Assembly: GCA_964535315.1 (NCBI GenBank) | Contig: CAZHTS010000033.1 | Location: forward strand, 1 to 51,801 | Length of the DNA: 51,801 bases | Direction: 5' to 3' | Source: CAZHTS01 sp964535315 | GTDB lineage: Bacteria; Chloroflexota; Anaerolineae; Anaerolineales; Anaerolineaceae | Shown here: piece by piece, positions 8,011 through 15,769 of the stretch | Position numbering within the stretch: the first letter of the stretch is position 1 | How the letters are laid out: each line of letters opens with the position of its first letter | Program-made: the position numbers and the translations under genes | Notes under the pieces: generated by a model | The model's input: the letters and a program-made list of their open reading frames with translations, nothing else | Told to the model about the DNA's origin: nothing | Database searches by the model: none

Positions 8011-9036
8011 TCAGGTTTCTCGAACCAGGAGTTCGGGGGTAAAAACGATGCGTTTGGGTTTGAGTGGAACCTTCTTGTCGCGCAGGCTCTCGATCATGTG
8101 CACCACCTCTTCAACGGCGGTGCAGCCCAGATCGAGCTGGTCCTGCGAGATGGTGGTCAGGGCGGGGTAGAAGTAGCCCGATTCGGGGATGTTATCGAAG
8201 CCGACCACCCCCAGTTCTCTGGGGACGCTTATGCCGCGCCGCGCCGCCACCTGAAGGGCGCCCAACGCCATCTGGTCATTCCCGACGAAGACGGCGTCCA
8301 TTTCGGGGAACTGGTCGAGTAACTCGCGGAAGGCGCGCTCGCCGCTGGATGATGACCAGTTACCGGCGGCGCACTGGCGTTCTTCGACCGGGTAGCCGTG
8401 CTGGGCGAGGATATCGCGCCAGCCCTGGGCGCGCTGGCGCGCTTCCCACCAGTCCAGCGGGCCGGCGAGATGGCCGATGTGTTTGTATCCGCGCTCGAGC
8501 AGGTGGCGGGTGGCGATCTGGCCGCCGTAATAGTTATCAACGGTGATGACCGAGACGTCGGGGTGTTTTTCCATGGTGATAAAAATCAGCGGCACCGGGA
8601 TTTCGGCCAGGCGATCCTTGAGCCAGGCGCGGTTATCGCCGATTTCGGGGACGGCCCAGATGATGCCGTCCACCTGGCGGGCGAGCAGCGACTGCAACAG
8701 CGGGTCGACGTCCAGCGAGTCAAAACTGGGCAGTTCTTTGAGCAGCAGGGTGTAGCCGATTTCCTCGGCCTTTTGGGCGATGCCGTTGAGCGTGCGGGAT
8801 GGGCCGATGTAACGCAGCCCGGCGGTGATGACGCCCAACGTGTAACTACGCTGGTGGATCAGGCTGCGCGCCAGGGCGCTGGGCTGGTAACCGAGTTGTT
8901 CGATGACCTGCTTGACGCGCTGGCGAGTCTCGGTGGCGACATCCGGGCGGTCGTTCAGCACTCGTGAAACGGTCTGAACCGATACGCCCGATTCGAGGGC
9001 AACTTGCTTGATCGTAATGCGTTTATTGGGTAACAT
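8011..9036 (-). CDS. LacI-family transcriptional regulator
   Basis: A 341-residue regulator with an N-terminal LacI helix-turn-helix (TIKQVALESGVSVQTVSRVLNDRP, residues ~8-31), a hinge helix region (SALARSLI) and a periplasmic-binding-protein-like effector domain ending in VFTPELLVRET. Length is normal for the family. It is the first gene of the arabinose operon, 21 nt ahead of the isomerase, and is divergent from the first ABC transporter. It probably represses both directions and is released by a pentose or its phosphate. The effector is unknown. Confidence 0.93.
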   Translation of the reverse strand: MLPNKRITIKQVALESGVSVQTVSRVLNDRPDVATETRQRVKQVIEQLGYQPSALARSLIHQRSYTLGVITAGLRYIGPSRTLNGIAQKAEEIGYTLLLKELPSFDSLDVDPLLQSLLARQVDGIIWAVPEIGDNRAWLKDRLAEIPVPLIFITMEKHPDVSVITVDNYYGGQIATRHLLERGYKHIGHLAGPLDWWEARQRAQGWRDILAQHGYPVEERQCAAGNWSSSSGERAFRELLDQFPEMDAVFVGNDQMALGALQVAARRGISVPRELGVVGFDNIPESGYFYPALTTISQDQLDLGCTAVEEVVHMIESLRDKKVPLKPKRIVFTPELLVRET

Positions 9037-9080
9037 AGAATAAAAGCCCAGGGGAGCAGAAAAAGTTTCGTGATCGTTTC

Positions 9081-9094
9081 CGGTAACGCTTCCA
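9081..9094. promoter_or_regulatory. candidate LacI-family operator
   Basis: CGGTAACGCTTCCA contains an imperfect palindrome centred on CG (GGnAnCGnTnCC), the usual layout of LacI-family operators. It lies 45 bp upstream of the lacI start, in the divergent region. The two half-sites are unequal, so this is a candidate only. Confidence 0.4.
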
Positions 9095-9132
9095 AGAGTG
9101 TAACCGATTTTGGAAGGCCGAGTTAGTGATGA

Positions 9133-9155
9133 ATGTCATGTCGAAAAAATGACAT
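9133..9155. promoter_or_regulatory. inverted repeat in the divergent promoter region
   Basis: A perfect 7-bp inverted repeat, ATGTCAT and ATGACAT, flanks a 9-nt A-rich spacer. It has no T-run. Its place between the divergent lacI operon and the ABC transporter suggests a regulator binding site. Confidence 0.4.
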
Positions 9156-9235
9156 ACGGGTGACGGATCGGGCTCTTCAGCGGCCTGTCCGGGCCGTTTC
9201 GGGCGGTGTGAGGGCGGCGGCGCACCTGGAGTTTG

Positions 9236-9308
9236 TGATACAATGTTAGCGTTCCCGGTGATCGTTGACAGTTAAGCTGTTTTGCCCATCGCAGGCGTGT
9301 TGTATGAT
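9236..9308 (+). promoter_or_regulatory. promoter region of the first sugar ABC transporter
   Basis: The 308-bp gap between lacI and the ATPase gene holds two -10 candidates on the plus strand: an extended TGA-TACAAT (9236-9244) and TATGAT (9303-9308). TTGACA occurs at 9265-9270 but is too far from TATGAT for a normal spacer. GCGTTCCCGG at 9249-9258 resembles sites seen near 12750 and 12915. Which -10 is used cannot be settled here. Confidence 0.4.
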
Positions 9309-9344
9309 CAATTCACAAGCGCGTTTTGAGGTGTAGACGACACG

Positions 9345-10868
9345 ATGGAATTCAACCAGCCTTCCGAAATTGCCGATGAGACCGCACCGTTGTTGGTCAT
9401 GCGCAATATCACCCGGCGTTTTCCCGGCGTGGTGGCGCTTTCTGGCGTGGATCTGGATATCCGGCGCGGCGAGGTGCACATCTTGCTGGGCGAGAACGGG
9501 GCGGGTAAATCGACGCTGATCAAGATTTTGAGCGGGGTATACCGGCCCGACTCGGGGCAGGTGTTATTTCGCGGCCAGGAGGTGCACTTCGACCATCCCG
9601 GCGAGGCGCAGCGGGCCGGGATTGCGGTCATCTATCAGGAGCCGCGCCTGATCCCTTCAATGACCGTGGCCGAGAACATTTATCTGGGCAACGAGCCGAG
9701 CGGGGCGCTGTTTGCCTCGATCGACGAGAATCGCATCATCAACGGCACGCAGGAATTGATCGACCGCCTCAACCTGTCGCTCGACCCGCTGGCGCCCGTC
9801 TCAGAATTGAGCCTGGCCGAGCAGCAGGTGGTGGCCATCGCCCGGGCGCTGCACCTTGCTGCCGACCTGGTCATCATGGACGAGCCCACCGCCATGTTTT
9901 CGCAGCACGAGGTGGCGCAGTTGTTCGCCGCCATCCGCAGCCTGCGCGCCCAGGGGGTGGGTGTGCTGTACGTCACCCACCGCCTGGAAGAGGCCATGCA
10001 CCTGGGGGATCGCACCACCATCCTGCGCGATGGGCGCAAGATTGCCACCCTGAACATCCATGAGACCAACGAGGCGGAACTGGTGTGGTTGATCGTTGGG
10101 CGGAATATCGCCGAACGGGTGACGCGCCCGGCTACCCCGCCGGGCGAAGAAATCCTGCGGCTGGAGAAGTTGTGCGCTGTCAACGGCATTCAGGATATTT
10201 CTTTTGCACTGCACAGCGGTGAGATCCTGGGGATCACCGGCCTGGTGGGCGCCGGCGGTACGAGTATTCTGCGCGCCATTTTTGGCGCCGACCGGCTGAC
10301 TTCGGGCGGCATCTTCCTGGACGGCGAGGCGGTGCGCATCGATGCGCCCCAGGACGCCATTGCCTTGGGGATCGGTATGTTGACCGAAGATCGCCAGCAG
10401 CAGGGGCTGGTTTTGGAAATGAACGGACAGGAGAATGTCACCCTGGCCTCGCTCGACCGGATTGGCCCCGGGCCATGGATCGATCTGGACGCGGAGCAGA
10501 ATATCGTGCAGCATTACACCCGCCGGTTGAGCATCCGCGACGATGATCTGGAGCGCAAGGCGCTGTTTCTTTCGGGCGGTACGCAGCAGAAACTGGTGCT
10601 GTCGCGCTGGCTGGCCAGCCGCTGCCGGGTGTTGCTGCTGGATGAGCCGACGCGCGGCATCGATGTCGGCGCACGGCTGGAATTGTACCGCCTGATGAAC
10701 GAACTGTCGCGGCGCGGCCTGGGGATGGTCATGGTCAGTTCGAATCTCCAGGAGATTTTCAATATGTCGGATCGCATCGCGGTGGTGCGGCAGGGGCGAC
10801 TGGCGGCCATTTTGCCGCGCGCTGAAACGACCCCGGCCGAGATATTGACCCTGGCAAGTGGAGCGTGA
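9345..10868 (+). CDS. sugar ABC transporter ATP-binding protein (RbsA/AraG/MglA type)
   Basis: The 507-residue protein has two tandem ABC domains, as in RbsA, MglA and AraG. Domain 1 carries Walker A GENGAGKST near residue 54, a signature LSLAEQQ (in place of LSGGQ) and Walker B VIMDEPTA. Domain 2 has a degenerate P-loop (GLVGAGGTS), signature LSGGTQQ and LLLDEPTRGID. This asymmetry is normal for the family. It energises sugar import through the next gene, whose start overlaps or adjoins this stop codon. No binding-protein gene belongs to this unit; the nearest is at 15770. Pentose is the likely substrate from the neighbouring arabinose operon. Confidence 0.93.
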   Translation: MEFNQPSEIADETAPLLVMRNITRRFPGVVALSGVDLDIRRGEVHILLGENGAGKSTLIKILSGVYRPDSGQVLFRGQEVHFDHPGEAQRAGIAVIYQEPRLIPSMTVAENIYLGNEPSGALFASIDENRIINGTQELIDRLNLSLDPLAPVSELSLAEQQVVAIARALHLAADLVIMDEPTAMFSQHEVAQLFAAIRSLRAQGVGVLYVTHRLEEAMHLGDRTTILRDGRKIATLNIHETNEAELVWLIVGRNIAERVTRPATPPGEEILRLEKLCAVNGIQDISFALHSGEILGITGLVGAGGTSILRAIFGADRLTSGGIFLDGEAVRIDAPQDAIALGIGMLTEDRQQQGLVLEMNGQENVTLASLDRIGPGPWIDLDAEQNIVQHYTRRLSIRDDDLERKALFLSGGTQQKLVLSRWLASRCRVLLLDEPTRGIDVGARLELYRLMNELSRRGLGMVMVSSNLQEIFNMSDRIAVVRQGRLAAILPRAETTPAEILTLASGA

Positions 10869-10872
10869 ACGG

Positions 10873-12741
10873 ATGAAGGCGATGACGTGGAAGGCACGCT
10901 GGACGGCGGTGAAAGAATGGGTTGCGCTGCGCCTGCCCTGGCTCGGATCGGAGCGGATTGGGGCGGCGGTGGGGTTAATCGTGCTGATCGTGGTCTTTTC
11001 CGTGCTCTCGGCGCCGTTTCGCCAGATGAACAACCTGCTGTTGTTGAGCAAGAGTACAGCCATCACGATTGGGATCATTGCCGTCGGCCAGACGGTGGTG
11101 CTTATCTCGGGCGGGATCGATCTCTCGGTCGGTTCGATCATCGGACTGACCGGGTTGATCACCGCCCTGTTGATGAAATACGGGTTTGGGCCGATCCCGC
11201 CTTTGCAGGGCTACTGGTGTTATCTGGCGATCCTGATTGGCTGGTTGATCGGGTTGTTGATTGGGGCGCTTCAGGGCTGGGTCATCTCGCGCTGGCACGT
11301 GCCGGCCTTCATCCTCACCCTGGGTTCGATGATCGGGCTGCGCGGGCTGTCGTTGGCCATTTCGGGCGGGGCGGTGATTTATGGGCTGCCCAAGGAGTTC
11401 AAGTGGTTTTCGGACGGGCACATTGCCTTTTTGCCGGCGCCGGTGTTGATCATGCTGGTGGTGTATCTGTTGAGCGCCTATATGCTGCGGCGCACCAAGG
11501 TGGGGCGCTATTGTTACGCCATCGGCGGCAACGAAACGGCGGCGCGCCTGGCGGGCATCGACGCCGACCGCTATCGCGTCATCTTTTACGCCTATTCGGG
11601 TTTGCTGGCAGGGATGACTGGCACCATTTTGATTTCGTTTATCGACGCCGGCATCTATTCCAACGGTGAAGGTTTCCAGTTCAATTCGCTGGCGGCGGCC
11701 ATTATCGGCGGCAACAGCCTGACGGGCGGCGTGGGCGGGGTGTGGGGGACACTGGTGGGCTCGTTTATCCTGGCGATCATCCCCAGCGGGCTGATCATGC
11801 TCAACGCCCCGGGCTGGTGGCGCGACGTGGTGACGGCGGTGGTGATCATCCTGGCGGTGATCATCGACATCAACCGCCACCGCAGCCGTAAGAAAGTGAT
11901 CCAGACCGAGGTGAGCCAGCCGCCGCTGCCGGTGGGCGGGCATTACCTGAACGAAATCCTCGGCCGGCTGGCGCAAAAGGTGGAGAAATACACCGGCTCG
12001 CCGTTTTGCCGGGTATATCTGATCGACCGCGACACCGGCGACCCGGTGCCGCAGGAACTGCTCGCCAGTAAGAGCGGCGACGTCCAGCCGATGCTGCTGG
12101 GCAAGTCGAAGATCATTTGTGAGGTGATCGAGAGCGGTCACGCTGTGTTGATCAAAGACCTGGGGCGCAATGGTTACCAGCGTGTCATGCCGATGAGCCC
12201 CGACGTGCAGTCGGTGCTGGCGCTGCCGCTGCAACACGACGACCGCTGTATCGGGGTGATTGAGGTGCAGAGCCCGGTGGTGGGGGCGTTCCGTGAGGAG
12301 ACGGTCGAGACGTTAGAGACGCTGGCGCGCCCGATGATCGTCGGGCTGGAGAACGCCTGGTTGTTTGAGAGCGGCTGGCTGGAACGGCAGACGCGCGATG
12401 CGCTGCGCCACCTGTGGGACGATCTTTACCTCGGGCGTATCCCGCTGGCCGAATGGGCGCTGGACGGTTCCAGCCTGCCCAAAGAGCGCACCTCGGGGGC
12501 GCGCGGTGAGACGCTGCGTAACCTGTTGTTACAGACCATCGAGAGCATGAAGCCGCAAGACGAACACGACCCGGCGCGCAGCGGGCGCAGTTATCGCCTG
12601 CTGCGCATGACTTACGTAGAAGAGCAGGCGGTCGATCAAATCCTGCGCGGTTTGCACATCAGCCGCCGCCAGTATTTCTACGATCTCAAGGATTCGGTCG
12701 AGGTGCTGACCGATATGCTGGTGCGCAACCATCGCGCTTAG
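10873..12741 (+). CDS. sugar ABC permease fused to GAF and helix-turn-helix-like C-terminal domains
   Basis: The 622-residue protein is about twice the usual RbsC length. Residues ~25-335 form a complete RbsC/BPD_transp_2 permease, including GQTVVLISGGIDLSVGS, AIGGNETAARLAGI and GGNSLTGGVGGVWGTLVG. After the last membrane segment a basic linker (NRHRSRKK) leads to a GAF domain (~350-500, with VLALPLQHDDRCIGVIEVQS). A C-terminal helical region follows (~500-620), whose end (LLRMTYVEEQAVDQILRGLH then ISRRQYFYDLKD) looks like a sigma-region-4-type helix-turn-helix. GAF and C-terminus should face the cytoplasm. The start at 10873 is preferred over GTG 10858, which overlaps the ATPase stop. The fusion is continuous, with no stop or frameshift. 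A role as a transporter that also senses and regulates is inference. Confidence 0.88.
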   Translation: MKAMTWKARWTAVKEWVALRLPWLGSERIGAAVGLIVLIVVFSVLSAPFRQMNNLLLLSKSTAITIGIIAVGQTVVLISGGIDLSVGSIIGLTGLITALLMKYGFGPIPPLQGYWCYLAILIGWLIGLLIGALQGWVISRWHVPAFILTLGSMIGLRGLSLAISGGAVIYGLPKEFKWFSDGHIAFLPAPVLIMLVVYLLSAYMLRRTKVGRYCYAIGGNETAARLAGIDADRYRVIFYAYSGLLAGMTGTILISFIDAGIYSNGEGFQFNSLAAAIIGGNSLTGGVGGVWGTLVGSFILAIIPSGLIMLNAPGWWRDVVTAVVIILAVIIDINRHRSRKKVIQTEVSQPPLPVGGHYLNEILGRLAQKVEKYTGSPFCRVYLIDRDTGDPVPQELLASKSGDVQPMLLGKSKIICEVIESGHAVLIKDLGRNGYQRVMPMSPDVQSVLALPLQHDDRCIGVIEVQSPVVGAFREETVETLETLARPMIVGLENAWLFESGWLERQTRDALRHLWDDLYLGRIPLAEWALDGSSLPKERTSGARGETLRNLLLQTIESMKPQDEHDPARSGRSYRLLRMTYVEEQAVDQILRGLHISRRQYFYDLKDSVEVLTDMLVRNHRA

Positions 12742-12762
12742 ATTGTCTGATAACGTTCCCGG

Positions 12763-12794
12763 ACGCCGGCTTTTGCACAAAGCCGGCGTTTTTT
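12763..12794 (+). terminator. Rho-independent terminator after the fused permease
   Basis: ACGCCGGCTTT and AAAGCCGGCGT form a perfect 11-bp stem with a 5-nt loop, followed by TTTTTATAT. It ends the first transporter transcript and isolates the second. Confidence 0.9.
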
Positions 12795-12836
12795 ATATGC
12801 CGGAAAACCATGATTTTGAGCCCAAAAAGTGGGTTT

Positions 12837-12901
12837 TTGCACTGAAATTGCACTGTTTTGCACTCGAATTGCGTCAGGTTTGCACCGCGTTTGCGTTGTG
12901 C
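12837..12901 (+). promoter_or_regulatory. six TTGC repeats with 10-11 bp period
   Basis: TTGC occurs at 12837, 12848, 12858, 12869, 12880 and 12891, so the spacings are 11, 10, 11, 11 and 11 bp. Five of the six read TTGCAC or TTGCGT, and three read TTGCACT. The array ends 3 bp before the -35 element of the second transporter. Helically phased direct repeats upstream of a -35 box are typical of activators that bind head to tail, such as OmpR/PhoB and SARP proteins. The cognate regulator here is unknown. Confidence 0.75.
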
Positions 12902-12904
12902 AGC

Positions 12905-12933
12905 TTGTTTTCGTGAACGTTCTCGGATATGAT
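12905..12933 (+). promoter_or_regulatory. promoter of the second sugar ABC transporter
   Basis: TTGTTT (12905-12910) and TATGAT (12928-12933) are separated by exactly 17 bp. The spacer contains the perfect palindrome GAACGTTC (12915-12922), centred on CG as in LacI-family operators, so a repressor bound there would block polymerase. Transcription should start near 12940, giving a leader of about 115 nt in which nothing further was recognised. Confidence 0.65.
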
Positions 12934-13053
12934 CGATTTGTCTGAACCTCCACATAGTCTCTCAATTTCAGCAAAGCAGCCGGGGATTGCAAATGTTTGG
13001 GTGGGCATCCTACCAGGCTGAACATTTCTTTTTTGTATGGAGTGAATATTAAA

Positions 13054-14583
13054 ATGAGTTCCACTCCTTCTTCATCTGACAAACCGGTCCTGCTGGAAAT
13101 GCGCGCCATCACCAAGCGCTTTCCCGGCGTGCTGGCGTTGTCGGAGGTCGATTTTGATGTCCGTAAGGGCGAAGTCCACACCCTGGTGGGCGAGAACGGC
13201 GCCGGAAAGTCTACTTTGATGAAGATTCTGGCGGGGGTGTATAGCAAGGACTCCGGCGAGATTCTCTTCAAGGGCAAAGCGGTGCATTTTGCCAATCCCC
13301 GCCAGGCGCAGGAAGCCGGAATCGCCACCATCTATCAGGAATTAAATCAGGTGCCGCAGCTCTCGGTGATGGAGAATATCTTCCTGGGCAACGAGATCAC
13401 GCGCGGCGGGATGATCAACTGGCGCGAGATGGAGCGCATCGCCCGCCAGTTGTTGCAGAAGCTGCATCTGGAGATCGACCCGCGCGAGACGCTGGGCAAC
13501 CTGGGGGTCGGCCAGCAGCAGATGATCGAAGTGGCCAAAGCGCTGCACGCTCGCTCTGACCTGATCATCATGGACGAGCCTACCTCTTCGTTGAGCATCC
13601 GCGAGATTCAAAATCTGTTTGAGATCGTGCGCGAACTGCGCGATCACGGCGTCTCCATCGTCTACATCAGCCATCATCTCGAAGAGAACTTTGAACTGGC
13701 CGATCGCATCACTATTCTGCGCGATGGGCGGCTGATCGCCACCAGACCCACCCATGAATTGGACGTGGACAGCCTGGTGCGTTTGATGGTAGGGCGCGAT
13801 CTGTCCGAGAAGTTCCCCAAGGAATTTGCGCCGCGCGGGCCAGAGATGCTGCGGGTGGAGGGTTTAAGCCGTGGCAAGGCGCTGCGCAACGTCAGTTTCA
13901 GCGCTTATGCCGGCGAGGTGTTGGGTATCTCCGGGCTGGTGGGCGCCGGGCGCACCGAACTGGTGCGCGCCATCTTTGGCGCCGATCAGATCGACGGCGG
14001 TCAGATTTTCATCGAGGGTAAACCGGTCACCATTCGCAATCCGCAGGACGCCATCCGCCAGGGCATCGGGTTGTTGACCGAAGACCGCAAACAGCAGGGG
14101 TTGTTCTTGCAGATGTCGGTACGGGAGAATCTCACCATGGCGGTGTTGCAGCGCCTGACGCGCGGTGCGGTCACCAGCCGGCGTAAAGAGACCGCCCTGT
14201 CGACGCGTTACATCGAGAGCATGGCGATCAAGACCCCCAGCCAGGAACAACTGGCGATGAATTTATCGGGCGGCACGCAGCAAAAAGTGGTGTTGGGTAA
14301 GTGGCTGGCCACCGAGCCCAAGGTGTTGATTTTCGACGAGCCGACGCGCGGGATCGACGTGGGCGCCAAGGTGGAAATTTATCAGATGATCAACCAGCTT
14401 GTGCGCCTGGGCAAGGCGGTGATCATGGTTTCTTCCGAATTACCCGAGATTCTGGGTATGAGCGATCGAATTCTGGTGATGCGTACTGGTGAAGTGCGCG
14501 GCACGCTCACCCGCCAGGAAGCCAGCGAGCAGGCCATCATGGAATATGCCACTGGCACCGATAAACCCGCCAATCACCAATAA
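13054..14583 (+). CDS. sugar ABC transporter ATP-binding protein (RbsA/MglA type)
   Basis: A 509-residue tandem ATPase. Domain 1 has GENGAGKST and VIMDEPTSS with a signature LGVGQQQ; domain 2 has GLVGAGRTE, LSGGTQQ and IFDEPTRGID. It is clearly related to the ATPase at 9345 and has normal length. The start at 13054 follows GGAG at a usual distance; an in-frame ATG at 12997 lacks such a site. It heads the three-gene unit ATPase-permease-binding protein, whose promoter carries the TTGC array. Confidence 0.93.
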   Translation: MSSTPSSSDKPVLLEMRAITKRFPGVLALSEVDFDVRKGEVHTLVGENGAGKSTLMKILAGVYSKDSGEILFKGKAVHFANPRQAQEAGIATIYQELNQVPQLSVMENIFLGNEITRGGMINWREMERIARQLLQKLHLEIDPRETLGNLGVGQQQMIEVAKALHARSDLIIMDEPTSSLSIREIQNLFEIVRELRDHGVSIVYISHHLEENFELADRITILRDGRLIATRPTHELDVDSLVRLMVGRDLSEKFPKEFAPRGPEMLRVEGLSRGKALRNVSFSAYAGEVLGISGLVGAGRTELVRAIFGADQIDGGQIFIEGKPVTIRNPQDAIRQGIGLLTEDRKQQGLFLQMSVRENLTMAVLQRLTRGAVTSRRKETALSTRYIESMAIKTPSQEQLAMNLSGGTQQKVVLGKWLATEPKVLIFDEPTRGIDVGAKVEIYQMINQLVRLGKAVIMVSSELPEILGMSDRILVMRTGEVRGTLTRQEASEQAIMEYATGTDKPANHQ

Positions 14584-14595
14584 GGTCAGAGGATT

Positions 14596-15657
14596 ATGAG
14601 CGAGAATAAAGTCACCCTGGAGAAGTCTACCGGTCAGTTGGGCAACATGCTCAGGCGTTTCATCGCCAGCACGGGCTCCCTCGGCGTCCTGTTGCTGATG
14701 GTAATTGCCCTGTGGATCATGTCGCCGCCTTTCCGCACCCCCACCAGCCTGATGCTGATCGGGTTGGAAGCGGCGGCGATTGGAATTGCTGCCGCCGGGC
14801 AGACGTTTGTCATCCTCACCGGCGGTATCGATCTGTCGGTGGAAGCGATGGTTTCATTTAGCGGGGTGGTGGCGGCGATTTTGATTGCCGGCACCAACAT
14901 TGCCGGCGGCCAGATCGCCAACGGCATGCCCGGCTGGATTGCGGTGTTGCTTGCCCTGGCCGCCGGCGGGCTGGTCGGTCTGTTCCAGGGGGTGATGATC
15001 ACCCAACTGCGCATGAACCCGTTTATCGTGACCCTGGGTTTTCGCAGCATGCTGTTGGGCGTTTCGCTGGTCTGGACGCGCGGCGCCGGCATCAACATCC
15101 AGAAAGACGCCTTCCTGACCTTCGCCACCGGTTATATCAGTCTGGGCTCTTTGCAGGTGCCCATGCCGTTGATCATCGCCCTGGTCATTTACTTTATCGT
15201 CTGGTTTGTGCTCCGCCATACCAAACTGGGGCGTTACACCTATGCCCTGGGCGGCAATGAAACCGCGGCGCGCCTTTCGGGGATCAACGTCGACCTGGTC
15301 AAGACCTGCATCTATGGCATCAGCGGTCTGCTGGCGGCGGTCAGCGGCATCCTGGTGATGGGCCGCCTGCAATCCGGGGCGTACCAGAACGGCACCAACA
15401 TGACCTTGATCTCGGTGGCGGGTGTGGTTATCGGCGGCACGGCGCTTTCGGGCGGCGTAGGCGGCATCTGGGGCACGCTGGTGGGTGTGTTCATCATCCG
15501 TATCGTCGAGGCCGGGCTGGTATACCTGGACGTACCTTCCAATACCAAAGAAATCGTCATCGGCGCCATCATCGTGCTGGCAGTGGCCCTGGATGTGGCC
15601 CGCCGCGGTGAGATTCCCTGGCTGCGCCTGCGTTCCAAACAGGGCCAGTCTTCCTGA
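14596..15657 (+). CDS. sugar ABC transporter permease (RbsC type)
   Basis: A 353-residue permease of the BPD_transp_2 family with the hallmark segments GQTFVILTGGIDLSVEA, ALGGNETAARLSGI and GGTALSGGVGGIWGTLVG. Unlike the permease at 10873 it stops after the membrane domain with a short basic tail, so it is a useful reference for where the fusion begins there. It lies 12 nt after the ATPase gene, with AGAGG upstream of the ATG. Confidence 0.93.
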   Translation: MSENKVTLEKSTGQLGNMLRRFIASTGSLGVLLLMVIALWIMSPPFRTPTSLMLIGLEAAAIGIAAAGQTFVILTGGIDLSVEAMVSFSGVVAAILIAGTNIAGGQIANGMPGWIAVLLALAAGGLVGLFQGVMITQLRMNPFIVTLGFRSMLLGVSLVWTRGAGINIQKDAFLTFATGYISLGSLQVPMPLIIALVIYFIVWFVLRHTKLGRYTYALGGNETAARLSGINVDLVKTCIYGISGLLAAVSGILVMGRLQSGAYQNGTNMTLISVAGVVIGGTALSGGVGGIWGTLVGVFIIRIVEAGLVYLDVPSNTKEIVIGAIIVLAVALDVARRGEIPWLRLRSKQGQSS

Positions 15658-15769
15658 GCCGTTTCTCTTCCGCGAATATTCTCAGATCGAGCGGGCTTCA
15701 TCGCGGCCTGGCCCGAACTGTGGATAGGATTGTGTCTAACCTCAAGAGGAGATAGAAAGGAGACAGAAC

